This document shows, one piece after another, positions 10,701 to 20,762 of a DNA stretch of 64,000 nt. The DNA comes from Ischnura elegans (lineage: Eukaryota > Arthropoda > Insecta > Odonata > Coenagrionidae). The notes under the pieces were generated by a model, which ran no database searches, was not told where the DNA came from, and saw nothing but the letters and a program-made list of their open reading frames with translations. A program made the position numbers and the translations under genes. Every line of letters starts with the position of its first letter. The stretch's first letter is position 1. The stretch lies in NCBI RefSeq assembly GCF_921293095.1, contig NC_060251.1:42265644-42329643 (forward strand), written 5' to 3'.

Positions 10701-12940
10701 GCGGTGGTTGGCGACAATTTAAGAGGCCGAGTTGAGGATTCCCTTTTGTAATATTCGTGGTGTTGTCACCCACCGCGCATTTAAATGGGTTTACAAAAGT
10801 CGCCACTCGTATCGCTGACGGACGAAGTGATCCGAGTTTCACGAGGAAGAATGGTGTAATTAGGGGTGTTAACCGAATTTTGTTTACATGATGATGTGAT
10901 CTTTGAAATTAATAAAAGCTCAATGCTATTCCTCGCAATTACAAACATTAGACGGCAAAATAATGGGGAAAAAATGGGATCGAATTGCACTCATCTCCGC
11001 CGCGTCGCGGATATTTTTGAAAACCAATTATAATGCGATCGAAGTGGCATCAGAAATCAGCCTTCTATGGGATGGAATTGGGCCTCCTCTATGCAGTACC
11101 CTTTTCTCCGACAATGGCTTAGTAAGCACGACTTCCGTCTAGTGTGATACAGTTTGGACGTGATATGTCAACACCTTGTGCTGTACACCCAGTGAAGGAT
11201 TCGCCTTGGAATGGCTATGAGGTGTAACTGGTAGCCTACCTGACCTGCACACGGGAGATCTGGGTTCGAATCCCTGATAAGCTAAATGATTTTTTTCATG
11301 GCGAATTTCATTCATGGTATATTTATTAGTATCTTGTTCGTCCAATTATTTCTCGCATCGTTTCTATCGGACCTGGAAATAAAATGCGTTTCTAAGATGA
11401 AGTTTCTTGAGGGGCTGCCCGCACTACCGAACATTGAAGAACCACAATTTTAACTTTTTTATATCATAAGATAGCATTCTCTTGTATATGCGTATAATCA
11501 GTTTATATAAAATTATCTTAAATTTTGTATTTAACTTGATTATTTTTCATTACGATAAAAGTACAGGTAGCTCAAAATATCTTTTGCACCCCCCTTGAGT
11601 TTTTTCTGTATCCGTTATTGCTGTGTTGTAGAGACGTAGTTAACTACTCCCTCATCTAAGAATGCGTTACCATATCAAAACTAGTATATGAGCAACTGGG
11701 AAGTTCCTACTCTTACTATTAGTTATAAAAATCATTCGAACTTGGGATCGAAGTGCGAACCTTTGGTTCTTCGGGTCACTGCACTGACCACTACATTACC
11801 TAGTACCCGGTATTCCCATTGACCCTTAAGCAGTCGTGTGAAATGATGTTACGTAACAACTCGCGAAGGATCATATTGACCCAGAATTTAATCCTTTGAA
11901 GTAAAAATGGTCACATGATTGGAATAAAATCTGAGGTTTAGTGATAAGAAACTAAAACTAACTATATCGTGTTTCCATAAGATTCAGTGGTTTAATTCAT
12001 ATTTTTACAGATACTTTGCAAGTACTGTCTTCCTATATTAAATTTTATTAAAAACGATCGCGACCAATTGTAGAGCGGTATTTTTCGAGACGCAAGCACT
12101 CGCGTCGGGTCAAAACGCTAAATTATGATAAATAATGCCTGTATCCGGGCACAAAAATGGTACGGAAAGAAAGAGAAAAGGACTTTAGGAGATGCATGGG
12201 ACACAAATTGCTAAAATATGTAATTGAGTGTAAGTTTTATTCATTAAAAAATCCTCTCTGGTCACATAGACCCGACGCGACTACTTGAGGGTTAAAAAGG
12301 GTAACACTGGTCAGCCGATACCACTCCTCGGCAGACCCACCTATCTTAAGGTCGAACTTTCCGCGGGGTTTCTGAAGCTGTTACCAAATAACATACCTAA
12401 ACCGTAGAACCAGTCTTTTCGCGTATAATTGATATTTATTCTTGAGCCATACATCTTTAAAAAATAGAAACATAACGAAGGCAAACTAGCATATTTACAT
12501 CCATAGTAATGCATCTCAAATAAGTTTTAAATATTCATACTTGCCGGAAAGTTAACATCGGATCTCCGTGGTAAATGTAAGGTTGAATGTATTCGTGAGG
12601 TCCTGGTACACCTGCTTTGAGCCCCTCCTCGCCATATTGATCGTAGACTGCGCGAAGAAATTTATCACTCAGAACTTCATAAGCTTCACTCACTAATTCA
12701 AATGTGACTCCTTGAGGGTGTTCCTTCCTATCCTCCTCTTTTCTCTCTGGGTGCAGGCTTAGTGCCAGACGCCGATATCTACGAGATGGAATTTTTTTGG
12801 ATGTGGAAATTATATTGATTCATCGATAATAGTAATTATAATATTATTGTATGTCTCTTTTTAGACACTGACTCCCGTTTTATCTCTGGATCGGATGCAC
12901 ACTTTGATAAATTGAAAATGCCGTAGTAGTCGATACCCAT
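1512..12940 (-). CDS. DNAJB13: DNAJB13-like J-domain protein, complete six-exon gene (408 aa)
   Basis: Joined exons on the minus strand: 12940-12873, 12778-12545, 7165-6997, 6682-6520, 3315-2991, 1779-1512. All junction phases agree and give 408 codons plus TGA. Seen: J-domain at residues 1-70 (MGIDYYGIF start, YRRLAL helix, SEAYEVLSD), then YDQYGEEGLKAG, EFFG, and the two DnaJ C-terminal substrate-binding folds (VKFPPGIESG near residue 190; PGEGLP and GDLRIRF near 330-345). There is no cysteine-rich zinc domain and no long G/F linker, so it is a type-II (B) protein. Known: DNAJB13 is a radial-spoke component of motile cilia and sperm flagella. Odd: the HPD triad is HPE at 32-34, an insert of about 47 residues follows residue 230, and the tail runs about 30 residues beyond the human protein. 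The start is fixed by an in-frame TAA at 12955-12953. A diverged DNAJB1-like paralogue is the alternative, but the start, the lost HPD and the FREFFG region fit DNAJB13 best. Confidence 0.9.
2033..2210. repeat. Fold-back repeat in DNAJB13 intron 5
   Basis: Arms of about 60 bases: ACTGTTCCAAAAACTTTTAT near 2056 is mirrored by ATAAAAGTTTGTGGAACAGT near 2170, with AACTAGTTTTGACAG/GAAACTAGT inside. Confidence 0.75.
2343..2360 (+). repeat. Poly-G tract (18 G)
   Basis: An uninterrupted run of 18 guanines in DNAJB13 intron 5. Confidence 0.9.
2991..3315 (-). CDS. DNAJB13: DNAJB13 exon 5 (CTD I/II with insertion)
   Basis: Encodes residues 212-319 plus two bases. It opens ADIIFVTEDIPHPVFKREG, the classic DnaJ DIxFxxxxxxHxxFxRxG motif, and ends with CEALTGFKTTVETIDGKL of CTD II. 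Between them is an acidic and lysine-rich insert of about 47 residues absent from human DNAJB13. Acceptor TTTTTAG, donor AC/GTAAGA. Confidence 0.87.
3697..4826 (-). mobile_element. 5'-truncated LINE reverse transcriptase fragment
   Basis: Minus-strand coding from about 4826 to 3838 reads STTVGVPQGSILGPILFLIY, then ILYADDTNILLSS (the YADD catalytic motif), then the thumb and C-terminal part (FLGAYLCSN, LTLYYGIFYSRMSYNIIFWG) to a stop. A 3' untranslated stretch ends in an AAT microsatellite at about 3697-3718, usual for tails of several non-LTR clades. Only the catalytic end of the RT remains; endonuclease and N-terminus are missing. It lies in the same orientation as DNAJB13, inside intron 4. 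The open frame is intact for 258 codons plus upstream sequence, so the insertion is not very old. Confidence 0.9.
3778..3798. repeat. TA microsatellite
   Basis: About nine TA repeats in the 3' untranslated part of the LINE fragment. Confidence 0.85.
5084..5339. mobile_element. hAT-like non-autonomous element, exact 8-bp TSD
   Basis: Ends CAGTGGCGTAGCCAGG and CTTGGCTATGCCACTG are inverted copies; flanked by ATGTTGGC at 5076-5083 and 5340-5347. 8-bp duplications and CAGTG ends are hAT features. No transposase. Subterminal G/C runs. An inverted relative is at 22242-22513. Confidence 0.9.
5635..5797. repeat. Fold-back repeat with hammerhead-like core
   Basis: Arms share GGGAGCAGCTGC/GCAGCTGCTCCC and CTTTCGCAGCCAT/ATGGCTGCGAAAG. 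The minus strand at 5716-5687 reads CTGATGA, an imperfect hairpin, then GAAA. Confidence 0.75.
5936..6406. mobile_element. hAT-like element (471 bp), exact 8-bp TSD
   Basis: Ends CAAGGCCGTAGCCAGGGG and TCTGGCTACAGCCTTG; flanks TCTACTGC at 5928-5935 and 6407-6414 are identical. G and C runs sit just inside the ends. Non-coding. Confidence 0.88.
6520..6682 (-). CDS. DNAJB13: DNAJB13 exon 4 (CTD I)
   Basis: Encodes residues 158-211 plus one base. It carries VNVKFPPGIESGIKYKF followed by GNQG, the conserved VxVxPGxxxGxxxxFxxxGxxG pattern of the DnaJ C-terminal domain. Acceptor TTTACAG, donor CCAG/GTTACT. Confidence 0.87.
6997..7165 (-). CDS. DNAJB13: DNAJB13 exon 3 (EFFG region to start of first CTD)
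   Basis: Encodes residues 101-157, starting REFFGTTSPYADLLDA and ending LKEVFYGGVKQ, the entry to C-terminal domain I. Acceptor GTGCAG, donor CAG/GTAATC, phase 0. Confidence 0.88.
7243..7371 (-). repeat. tRNA-derived SINE
   Basis: On the minus strand a tRNA-like head (GCCTTGGTAGCTTAACTGG, TGGGTTCGAATCCCGG, closing AAGGC) can fold with a 7-bp acceptor stem. It is followed by TTTTTCCCTGTGGATTTTTC, a body also seen at about 43150-43190. The shared body marks it as a SINE rather than a functional tRNA gene. Confidence 0.75.
7372..8136. other. Intron 2 sequence without recognised features
   Basis: Part of DNAJB13 intron 2 between a SINE and the nested transposons; only short chance frames. Confidence 0.4.
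8293..8954. mobile_element. AGGGTRG-family element A (662 bp), nested in B
   Basis: Complete copy: starts AGGGTGGTTTTCTATTA and ends GGAAACTACCCT. It interrupts the GGCCAGATTGGCGCC segment seen uninterrupted in other copies and appears to duplicate the dinucleotide AT. It contains TGACGTCACGTG at 8764-8775. Confidence 0.9.
9269..9531. mobile_element. hAT-like element (263 bp), exact 8-bp TSD
   Basis: Ends CAGTGGCGGATACAGA and TCTGTATCCGCCACTG are perfect inverted repeats; CCTCACAC flanks it at 9261-9268 and 9532-9539. It is inserted into element B, so it is younger than B. A decayed relative is at 11405-11622. Confidence 0.93.
10086..10341. mobile_element. hAT-like element, degenerate TSD
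   Basis: Ends CATGGGCGTACCCAG and CTGGGTATGCCCATG; flanks AAAACGAT and AAGAGGAT match at six of eight bases. Inverted relative at 31978-32289. Long G run then C run near the right end. Confidence 0.8.
10375..11115. repeat. Giant inverted repeat (about 345-bp arms) in DNAJB13 intron 2
   Basis: The left arm from GGAGGCCCAATTCC (10400) to CACCGCGCGTTT-type sequence near 10717 is mirrored by 10763 to GGAATTGGGCCTCC (11080). The loop is about 45 bases. Arms differ by scattered substitutions only. DNAJB13 pre-mRNA would contain this as a long hairpin. Confidence 0.88.
11205..11345 (+). repeat. tRNA-like SINE fragment
   Basis: GGTGTAACTGGTAGCC (D-arm/B-box-A like) and GGGTTCGAATCCC (B-box/T-arm) are spaced as in a tRNA head; a T-rich body follows. 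Confidence 0.55.
11405..11622. repeat. Decayed hAT-like element copy
   Basis: Shares TTTATATCATAAGATRGCATT, CCCCCCTTGAGTTTTTTCTG and TATCCG with the intact element at 9269-9531; the left end is lost. Confidence 0.65.
11740..11812 (-). repeat. tRNA-like sequence, probably degenerate SINE head
   Basis: The minus strand reads TAGTGGTCAGTGCAGTGACC and GGTTCGCACTTCGATCCC, box A- and box B-like. Stems are poor, so a functional tRNA is unlikely. Confidence 0.35.
12545..12778 (-). CDS. DNAJB13: DNAJB13 exon 2 (J-domain core, HPE loop)
   Basis: Encodes residues 23-101: YRRLAL helix II, the LHPE loop, the SEAYEVLSD helix III and the YDQYGEEGLKAG segment, followed by YIYHGDP as in DNAJB13. Acceptor CGTAG at 12779-12783. 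The frame joins exon 3 correctly only if the intron begins with GCAAGT at 12544, a GC-AG intron; the GTATGA four bases further on would break the frame. Confidence 0.88.
12873..12940 (-). CDS. DNAJB13: DNAJB13 exon 1 (start codon, first half of J-domain)
   Basis: Encodes residues 1-22 and two bases of codon 23. The MGIDYYGIF opening matches the DYY start typical of J-domains. Donor is GTCAGT at 12872, phase 2. Intron 1 is only 94 bp. Confidence 0.85.
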
Positions 12941-13066
12941 GTCGTCGCTTATTTACTGCAAATGAGAATGTCAAAGCCTTGAATATTTGACCCTAAAGGC
13001 ACCAAGAAAAGCTGATTTCTTGAAAAACGGTCATGTAACGAGTTTTTGCGTAATTACGCATTCCTT

Positions 13067-13079
13067 GTTGCTAGGCTGC
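13067..13079. promoter_or_regulatory. X-box-like half site upstream of DNAJB13
   Basis: GTTGCTAGGCTGC lies about 130 bp upstream of the DNAJB13 start. The left half matches the RFX X-box half GTTGCT; the right half is poor. RFX factors drive ciliary genes, so the place fits, but the match is partial. Confidence 0.25.
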
Positions 13080-13230
13080 GTTGACAAACTTCTCTCAGCT
13101 GTTCCTATTTTCCTCAGATTAATAAACCGGTTAAACATGTGTGATAAAAAGGAGCGATTATCGGCTTCGGTAAAATTATACGCTTAGGAACAAGATTGAA
13201 AATACAAAAGTAAAGATTATCTCATGAGTC

Positions 13231-13239
13231 TGATTGGCT
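13231..13239 (-). promoter_or_regulatory. CCAAT box in the DNAJB13 upstream region
   Basis: AGCCAATCA on the minus strand, about 290 bp upstream of the start codon, matches the NF-Y CCAAT consensus core. Its role is inferred from position only. Confidence 0.25.
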
Positions 13240-16200
13240 GACTACGACTTTAGCGTTTGTTTTCTTGTTGTTTATTTCGCTCAGAAATTACATTTCCATG
13301 TAATTTCAGGTAATTGCTGGCTCATATAAAATTATTTTAGTTTATTAGGAGGTAAATAATCATACTATCAATACAAGACACGCTAGTATTACACTAATCT
13401 TCATGAGAACTTGATGTGGAATTCCGATTGAAAACATTCTTGTCATATTTTCATGTAAAAAAAGTCATCAAATTTGCTTTTTGGTTTGGAGAGAAAGTCT
13501 TTTTAGTGGGTTTCATTTAAGTTATCGCGCGAAATATAGCATTTTTCTAGGTTTTCTTCTTTTTTTGGTCATCAAGTAAAGTGCTGTTATAGGTAGTCAA
13601 CTAAGACCAGATCTGAAAATACATATCAATTATAATTATATCTAATAATTATCAATCAATACGTTACTGGTAAAATTGAGATTGGGTTTATTCTATCAAT
13701 TTATACTAAAATAAAGGTAAATATCTGGGTAACTCAAAATTAATTCCTGAATTCATCAAAACAATGCAAACTGTCGGCGCGCGGAATGCGACGTCTTTGG
13801 GAGCACGGAAGTACATTATAGGATACATTTTTCACGACTTTTCATATTAATTAATGGTAAAATCTTAGCCAAATAAGACTTGGAATTCGGGGAATTGAAA
13901 AAAACATTTTTTCAGAAATTAAGATATTTTATTATGATTATTTTACCTCAAATGGAGAATATATATCAAAGCGATGATAGTAATACCAAAAGCTTCCTTA
14001 ATTAAATGGATTTTTTCCATTATGTTTCAATAATTATTTATTTAAGTAACCTTTTTGCCTTAGCTTGGCTCTAGCGAGTACGTATGGTGGAATTTTTAAA
14101 TAGAAACTCGTCTCTCTGCGCCACTGGTATATGTTTATGCTCCTTATCATATTATGTGCTATAAATATAAAACTTACTAATGAATGCATTCATTCTGTTC
14201 ATAATGAATAAACCGTGGTGTCGACGAATTATATTTTGTTTCATAAATTCGTTTTGCTAATACCGTAAAATAACTCCTTTTAAATTTTCGTTCGCCTTTG
14301 AAGTCGGCTTACTTATCCCAGTTCTCGGCAGAGCGCGCTGAAGTCGTCGCTTGTCCAAACTACGGTCCATCATCAAGCGCCACCTCGCGGCTTTTCAAGA
14401 ACGTCTTCCAGCGCATTGGTAGTGTGGTAGTGATCCATCCGGGGGATTCCTTGATAACTCTTTGGTTCCTACTGTTGCCGGGGATTCCCCTTAGCGGCCA
14501 GCGAAGGAGGAAAGCTGTGGAAATCGTTTCTCAGAAGGTGGCGGAGGCATCGTCCGTCGAAGTGTGCAACTCGCTAGTGAAGTGTCGAGCCGGCGTATCA
14601 AAGGAGTGTGGAAGTTAATCAAGTTCTTCTCTGCTGATCGGCGAAATCACTCAAGGTATTTGTCGTTTCAGCTGTGTTTTGTGGCTGCATCCCTGTATTT
14701 CGAATTGATTTTACTTACCTCGCTACGAGGCGCGGTATTTCTGAAACTTGTTTGTAGTTGCATGTTGCCCTTAATCGCCTCAGATTTTGTTGTCCATGAA
14801 TGTCATTAGTGTATGTTTCTTCAATTGGGAATCTCCTTTAATGGACCTGAGATATCATGTCTTTTGGGAGACTTATGCTGCGGAATTCGGAAATTAGGTC
14901 AAAACAGAATCGAATGAATTCCAGCATCATAATGGATGGTGAACCTTTTGTTTTGCGGACTATATACCTTGTTTTTTTCTTAGAACATTTAAAATCAATT
15001 TGGTAAAATGTAATGCATGCATATGCAAGTAAACTTTGGCTACACGATGCTTGTATTCGCGTTTGTAGACGCGTGAATACTATTCCCACTATTACGATTC
15101 CGTAAACGGAAGACACGCGGGTACTTCAATTTATGCCATCGTAATAGTATTCGTTCTTAGAATAATTCCTCCATAAATCTGCCTGCGCAGGTGAATATAT
15201 CGTGTAAATACAGTGGAAATCTTTGGTAGAATTGCTGTTTCATGCATCTACGACTTGTCTCGTGTAACACAGCGGTGTTTCATGTGGAATACATAGTGTG
15301 TAGTACCAGAGATTTTGTATTTCAGGGATGGATATTTAAGGATTCATTGGTCATTGGTTTGTGGTGTACTTTATGTTTACCTCTAATACGTTTGAAGTGT
15401 CTGCTACCCTGACAGTCGAAAGGTTACATAACTGTCAAAGCCGAAAATCCTCAATTTTGATAGCGACTGTCGTCAGTTAGCCTCATTGGGATAAATGGTG
15501 GTTGGATCCATTCTGAGAGTTATTGATATAATGATACCTTGTGAATTGTGACTTTTTAATGCTAGCTCGCACTAATGTCGTACAAGGTCTTCTGGTTGCC
15601 ATGCCAGTTATCTAGAAAACCTTGTTTTCCACCAGAAATCGTATAGCTGCTTCATAATCGCTTTGCAAAGGGATAAATAATGTATCCCGAAGGAAGACCC
15701 GATAAAGCTTTATGAATTTTTTTCTTCTCGACAAACAATATAAACTGTAGTTCACACCAGGGATTATTGTGCCGTATCGGAACATTTGGAATATCCTCCT
15801 TCGATTTTCACCTTACGTCTCTCTATCCTACTTCTACTCTCCTGTTTATGTTGTTCTCGCTTGAGAAGCGAAACCTACTCTTCAGTTGAAGTCACCCGTT
15901 ATCATTCCAAAATAATGGACGCTAACCCATACTTAACGTGTTTTTATTCACCGTGTAGCCTTTACGCATAATGTTTAGGGTTTTGCGTGGCTGTGAGTCG
16001 GTGATGCATAAGGGTAGGATGTAATGCATCAGTGACTCATCAGATTGGCCTGTCCCGGTGGATTGTCGAAAGCGGTGAACCTCTAGTTCAATTATATGAG
16101 TGGTTGGTAGTAGTAATGATGCGTTACTGGCGAGGTTAGCAGCGTAGAGTATGAGGAAGTGCGATGGAAAAATTAGTTGCGGCTATGAGAAAGACTGTGC

Positions 16201-16394
16201 AGAAAAAGGTTGCATTGATGGGTTCACAGATGCAGCGCCGTTATCGGATTCATTTAAAAGATTATCGGCATCTCGGTGGAGAATAAATTTTCCAAAGGAA
16301 AAGTTAATCATTACAGCTTATGAATAATAACTGGAATCTTTGAGCACTCGAATCAATAAACTCATCAATCTCTTTCCTGTGGAGTGTCCAGAGT

Positions 16395-16635
16395 CAGGGG
16401 CGCAACTAGGATTTTAGCCTAAGAGGGGTTTTTGGCGCAACTAATTCTGGGGCCCTCCCCTGAAAACTTTTAGCATTAATATTGAGTTTTACGGCTCTCT
16501 GAGGGATATTTTATAAATCCTTGCTCTATTATTTAAGTATTATTAATGCAATTATGTAAAATGGATTTAATGAAAACATTTCTATGAGCTCTGGGGAGTG
16601 GGGTTTATCCCCCAAAACCCACTGCTGCGCCAGTG
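16395..16635. mobile_element. hAT-like element, degenerate TSD
   Basis: Ends CAGGGGCGCAACTAGG and CTGCTGCGCCAGTG; flanks TCCAGAGT and TTCCGAGT match at six of eight. Inverted relative of 37537-37848. Confidence 0.7.
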
Positions 16636-18554
16636 TTCCGAGTTGATACATAAAACCGATACCCATTGAAGAATTCTTCTCGGGCTTATACGAAAGGATT
16701 AACCTGGGTGAGACCCCGAGAAGAATTCATCGCTGGTATACACTAGGAGAAATTAAAATCGTTTATACCTATTGAAGATTCTGACTGGTGCAAAGCAAAA
16801 TATATAAAGTTTATAATAATCGATAGAGGGTAGAAGTGAGTAATCTTAATAGGGCGCATCATTTTCAAAATTTTTTTTGAGTGACGAATTGTTTTTTAAA
16901 GAATAAATTATCATATTGAAAATTTTCAGGCTAGAGAGAGTGTAGAGAGTCATTTTTCAACGTGCGCCTGAGCCTCAAATTTCAAAATTTTACCTCAGAA
17001 TTGGCATGTATCTAAATTTTTATATTTTATTTAAGTACAGGCATATGCTGACAAATATCTACTCTGTGTACTCTGAGAATTTGCAGCTGAAAACCCGAAT
17101 TATAATTGAGTGATTCATCGCGAAGAAAGACAAAAAAATGCGACCGGGCGAGAGGGAGCGATTACTTCAGTAGGCCTGGGGGTGAGACAAGGCTGATTGG
17201 TGTGGCCTTTGCTCTTTAGTGTCTATGTCGAAGGTGTAAGAGAGGAAGGCTTGCGTTGAAATTGCATTTAAGTACAGCAAAAATTGCATTGAGTGACCTA
17301 ATGGCGATCTTAATTGGGGAGCAAGATTGAATCGGTGCGTTGGCGGAAGTCTTGCAGGCGTTGAAAGCACTGATAAATACGTTGGGAATATCATATTAGG
17401 AACAGTAGCGGACTTAAAGGGGTCAGCTGCCCCCTCCGTCATTTCTTGAACAATTGAAAAGATGGTAATGTTTAACGTGGCTCTTCAAGTCTTTATTTCG
17501 CTCACTTTAAAGCCAATGCTGTTTAGTAATTAATGAATATCTTAAGGCCACTTGTATTTACATAATGGAGGTGAAAAATTGTATCGTAATATAAAGTCGG
17601 TGATCAGAAACGTAAGCAGGTTCAATAATTTTATAATTTGGGCTGTGGGAAAACCATTCTGTTGTAGTTAACATGATACAAACTATTTTTACAGTCCCAG
17701 GAAGTATTGAATACCTGCAGCCGGTTTTAACGTTTACCGCTTTATTTTCTACTGTTCTGTTAAGTGATAAAAGCTGTCGGCCGTACATAAACTTTGGAGT
17801 GTTTTAATCGTGCGCTATTGTCGCATAAGGAAACTCCTGGTTGTTTCAACTTGATTCTATTGTAAATTACCGATATGATACCAGGAAGAGAGTATCTTTG
17901 TCAAAGGAGCTGCTATCAACTGGAAAGATTGAATGATGGGCACTTATTATAAGAGTGTAATGGCAAAAGACGAATCTGATGTGTTATTTAGTGTGGCAAG
18001 GAAACGTCATTGTCCCTTATAATTAAACTGATCGTAATTGCTGAATACTAAGAGCATTAATGAAATTTTCATCAATATGTTAACTTCGTGGACTTCTGTC
18101 GCAGGTGGAATATGGATGTTTAAATCTCTACGTGATCGTTCCTTGCAGAGACTTAACCACGTGGGATAACACACGATCCTTTCCATCGGAAGCCCCAGCA
18201 ATGCCGAAACCTAAGAAACCAGCTTGAAGTGACGAATGCTCTTGGGCATCTCGTAGGTAACCACCAGTGAGTCTTTTTTTATTGTATTTCGTTCCTCATA
18301 AACTTCCTCTGATAATCCAGTCGTAGCACCTAGCTAACTTGATAAATGGAGTTACTTTCCCTTGGTAACCGTAGAGAAATGGAGCGGACGTCACGCTCAA
18401 AATTTATAATAAAAAATCAATAATAATCAATAAATTTTACGCATGATTTCCGTTCAAGTTGCACATCGAATCTGCGATAGAATGGCAACATATCCGATTA
18501 ATTCATGATCATTATGTCTGCATGCATGAAATGCAAATGTATATAACTTATCAA
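16636..18554. other. Intergenic, nothing recognised
   Basis: AT-rich; only short frames with no similarity I can name. Confidence 0.4.
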
Positions 18555-19335
18555 AGGGTAATTTCCTTCATCAAAGAAAACGAAAGGCATTGATTGCGAT
18601 TCGTTACCCACCATTACTGTATTCCATATATAGAAATTATTTCGTTTTAGAAATACCGGTTTAGACGAATGGTAATGGTCCATTTTTATCCTCATTTGAA
18701 AAGGGCCAGATTGGCGCCCATGCGATGCCACTCCACGTGACGTCACAGGGACCTAGTTTCTATACGAGAAGATAGGAGTTACACATCGTCTGAGATTACC
18801 AATGCATGCATGAGGCGCAGAGCTCAGGGAAACATGTCTTAATAATCACCTATTAAAACTGGCTAAGGTCGGAAAGTTTTCTTCGTTTGATAAGGTATTA
18901 ATAATTCTTATTTAAGCCAAGCGCTACCAGCCAGCAAGGCACTCAGCTACCCGCTAGCATCCTGCGTCCTATCAGCGCTCAGAGCCTGATCGGAAAGTTT
19001 TCTTCATTTGATAAGGTATTAATAATCCTTATTTAAGCCAAGCGCTACCAGGCAGCAGGGTACTCAGCTACCCACTAGCAGCCTGCGTCGTATCAGCGCT
19101 AAGCCTCGCCTCAAGGTCACCTCACAGGGCGGCAGCGAAAACCAGAAATACGTCACATGGAGAGATTTCCCGGCATTCATACTTACCCGTCGCGTTTTCG
19201 CGCGCTTGAAAATTTTCACTTTTCTTTTAATCGCGAAAAATAGACATCGTCATTTAAAAATCTAAAAGCGTGAAATACGTACTCCAGGAGTAATAATCTT
19301 TCGATTTAGGCAATAAAAAAATAGGAAACCACCCT
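18555..19335. mobile_element. AGGGTRG-family element C with internal duplication
   Basis: Starts AGGGTAATTTCCTTC and ends GGAAACCACCCT. It holds CACGTGACGTCA at 18734-18745. A segment beginning TCGGAAAGTTTTCTTC is duplicated at 18869 and 18990, making this copy longer than its relatives. Confidence 0.87.
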
Positions 19336-20473
19336 ATTGGTTGGAAAGGGACTTATTGCCTACCATGTAGGCATTACATTTACTTAATTAGAGCTTCCGT
19401 CTCATCAGTGAAAATTAGTTTTCAGCAGTAAAGCGATGGAATTTGAAAAAAAATGTCTGAAAAAGACAAGAAGAATTGTAAGAGCAATTTTCGGAAATTA
19501 AATGGTTAGTATTTTCTAAAAACGTGAGGTTTCATTACGTAAAACAATATTAGGTTTATTCTGAGTTATTGATTCTGTTTGCTAGCCAAGCTCGCAAAAT
19601 TTATATACTTAGGTGTTATTCCGAAGAGGATAAATGTAAAATAGGATTTAAAACAGAAGTCATTTGTTTACATATAATCTTCGATTCGAGGTATCGCTAC
19701 TATCATTGCAGTCACTTCCATTTGTAGACCCGGCTAATCGAGAGAATCGCGAGAGTTGATGAATCCGTAGAAGTCTACTTTGGCTGTAACTGTAACTCAA
19801 ATTCCGGAAATAGTTAATAAGCTTTTATATTGCAGTAGTGAATTGAAATTATGTAAATTATTCAAAGTCACCGAGAGGCAATATGGGCACGATTGCATTT
19901 TGAATAGCATTTGATGTGAGCTAAAACGTCAGGAAAGTTTTTTTTCATAAGTAAGAATGATTTCATTCCACAGAAAACTATACTATCCACATTCAAGACT
20001 AAAATAGTGAAAGAATTATTATTTTTAAAGTGAGCTAAAATAAGAAAGGATTTTTTTTTCAGTGGTCGAAGTTGCTAATACGTTTACCTATAGCACTTCC
20101 ATTGTTTTTTAGTTCTATTAAAAAGTTATATTGAGACTCAATTTTCTGTTATGGTGTTTTTTGTTGCATCGTACTCAGAGAATAAAACTGGGAAAAAAGT
20201 TGTGAAAAGCGGATGAAGTAGCGATTTAATAGGGATATTCTGATATTTTACGATACGAGTTTTGTCAATAAATTGTAACGTTTGATATGTAATTTTTGGT
20301 GTTGATTGATGTTGCAAGGGAGTTGTTGATGGGAGGGGAGATTTTTGAGGGGAAAGGGAAAGTTGCTCTTCAGTATTGAGGTAAAAAGAAACTATCTTTA
20401 TCAGAATAAAGAGGATTTGAAAAAACGAACGTTCCTAGCCGTGGATTTTTAAAAACGAAAAATGTCCCATTCT
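19336..20473. other. Intergenic, nothing recognised
   Basis: Low-complexity T-rich stretches and short frames only. Confidence 0.4.
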
Positions 20474-20762
20474 GGTGTATCTTGGATTTCTAGTCCATAA
20501 AATCGTATGTAAGTATACCAGCCCACAATTATGTATCTCGAAAAATCAGTCCAGATGGCTGTTGGAAATGAAAATCAAGATCCAAAATCAAAATTTAAAT
20601 AATCGGTCTGGGCACGGCTTGCCGGACTGATTTTTTGAGATACAGCGCTGTAGACAGCTAACGTGGCATTCGATTTTATGGACGAAAAAATTCAGATGTG
20701 ATTATATGCCTCGAATTTTATTCATACGATTCTATGGATTAGAAATTCAAGATGCGCCTGGT
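20474..20762. repeat. Fold-back repeat
   Basis: Outer arms GTATCTTGGATTTCTA/TAGAAATTCAAGAT and inner arms ATCTCGAAAAATCAGTCC/GGACTGATTTTTTGAGAT are inverted. Confidence 0.7.

Larger units (their letters stand above)
12941..16394. other. Intergenic, no gene recognised
   Basis: Upstream flank of DNAJB13. A more GC-rich patch at about 14300-14640 has a 106-codon open frame without family features. Nothing else supportable. Confidence 0.4.

Noticed and set aside
12533-12541. GT donor for DNAJB13 exon 2 at GTATGA
   Set aside because: It would shift the frame at exon 3; the GC donor four bases earlier restores it.
14298-14618. 106-codon open frame in a GC-richer patch
   Set aside because: No recognisable domain, poor composition for protein and no splice partners that I could join.
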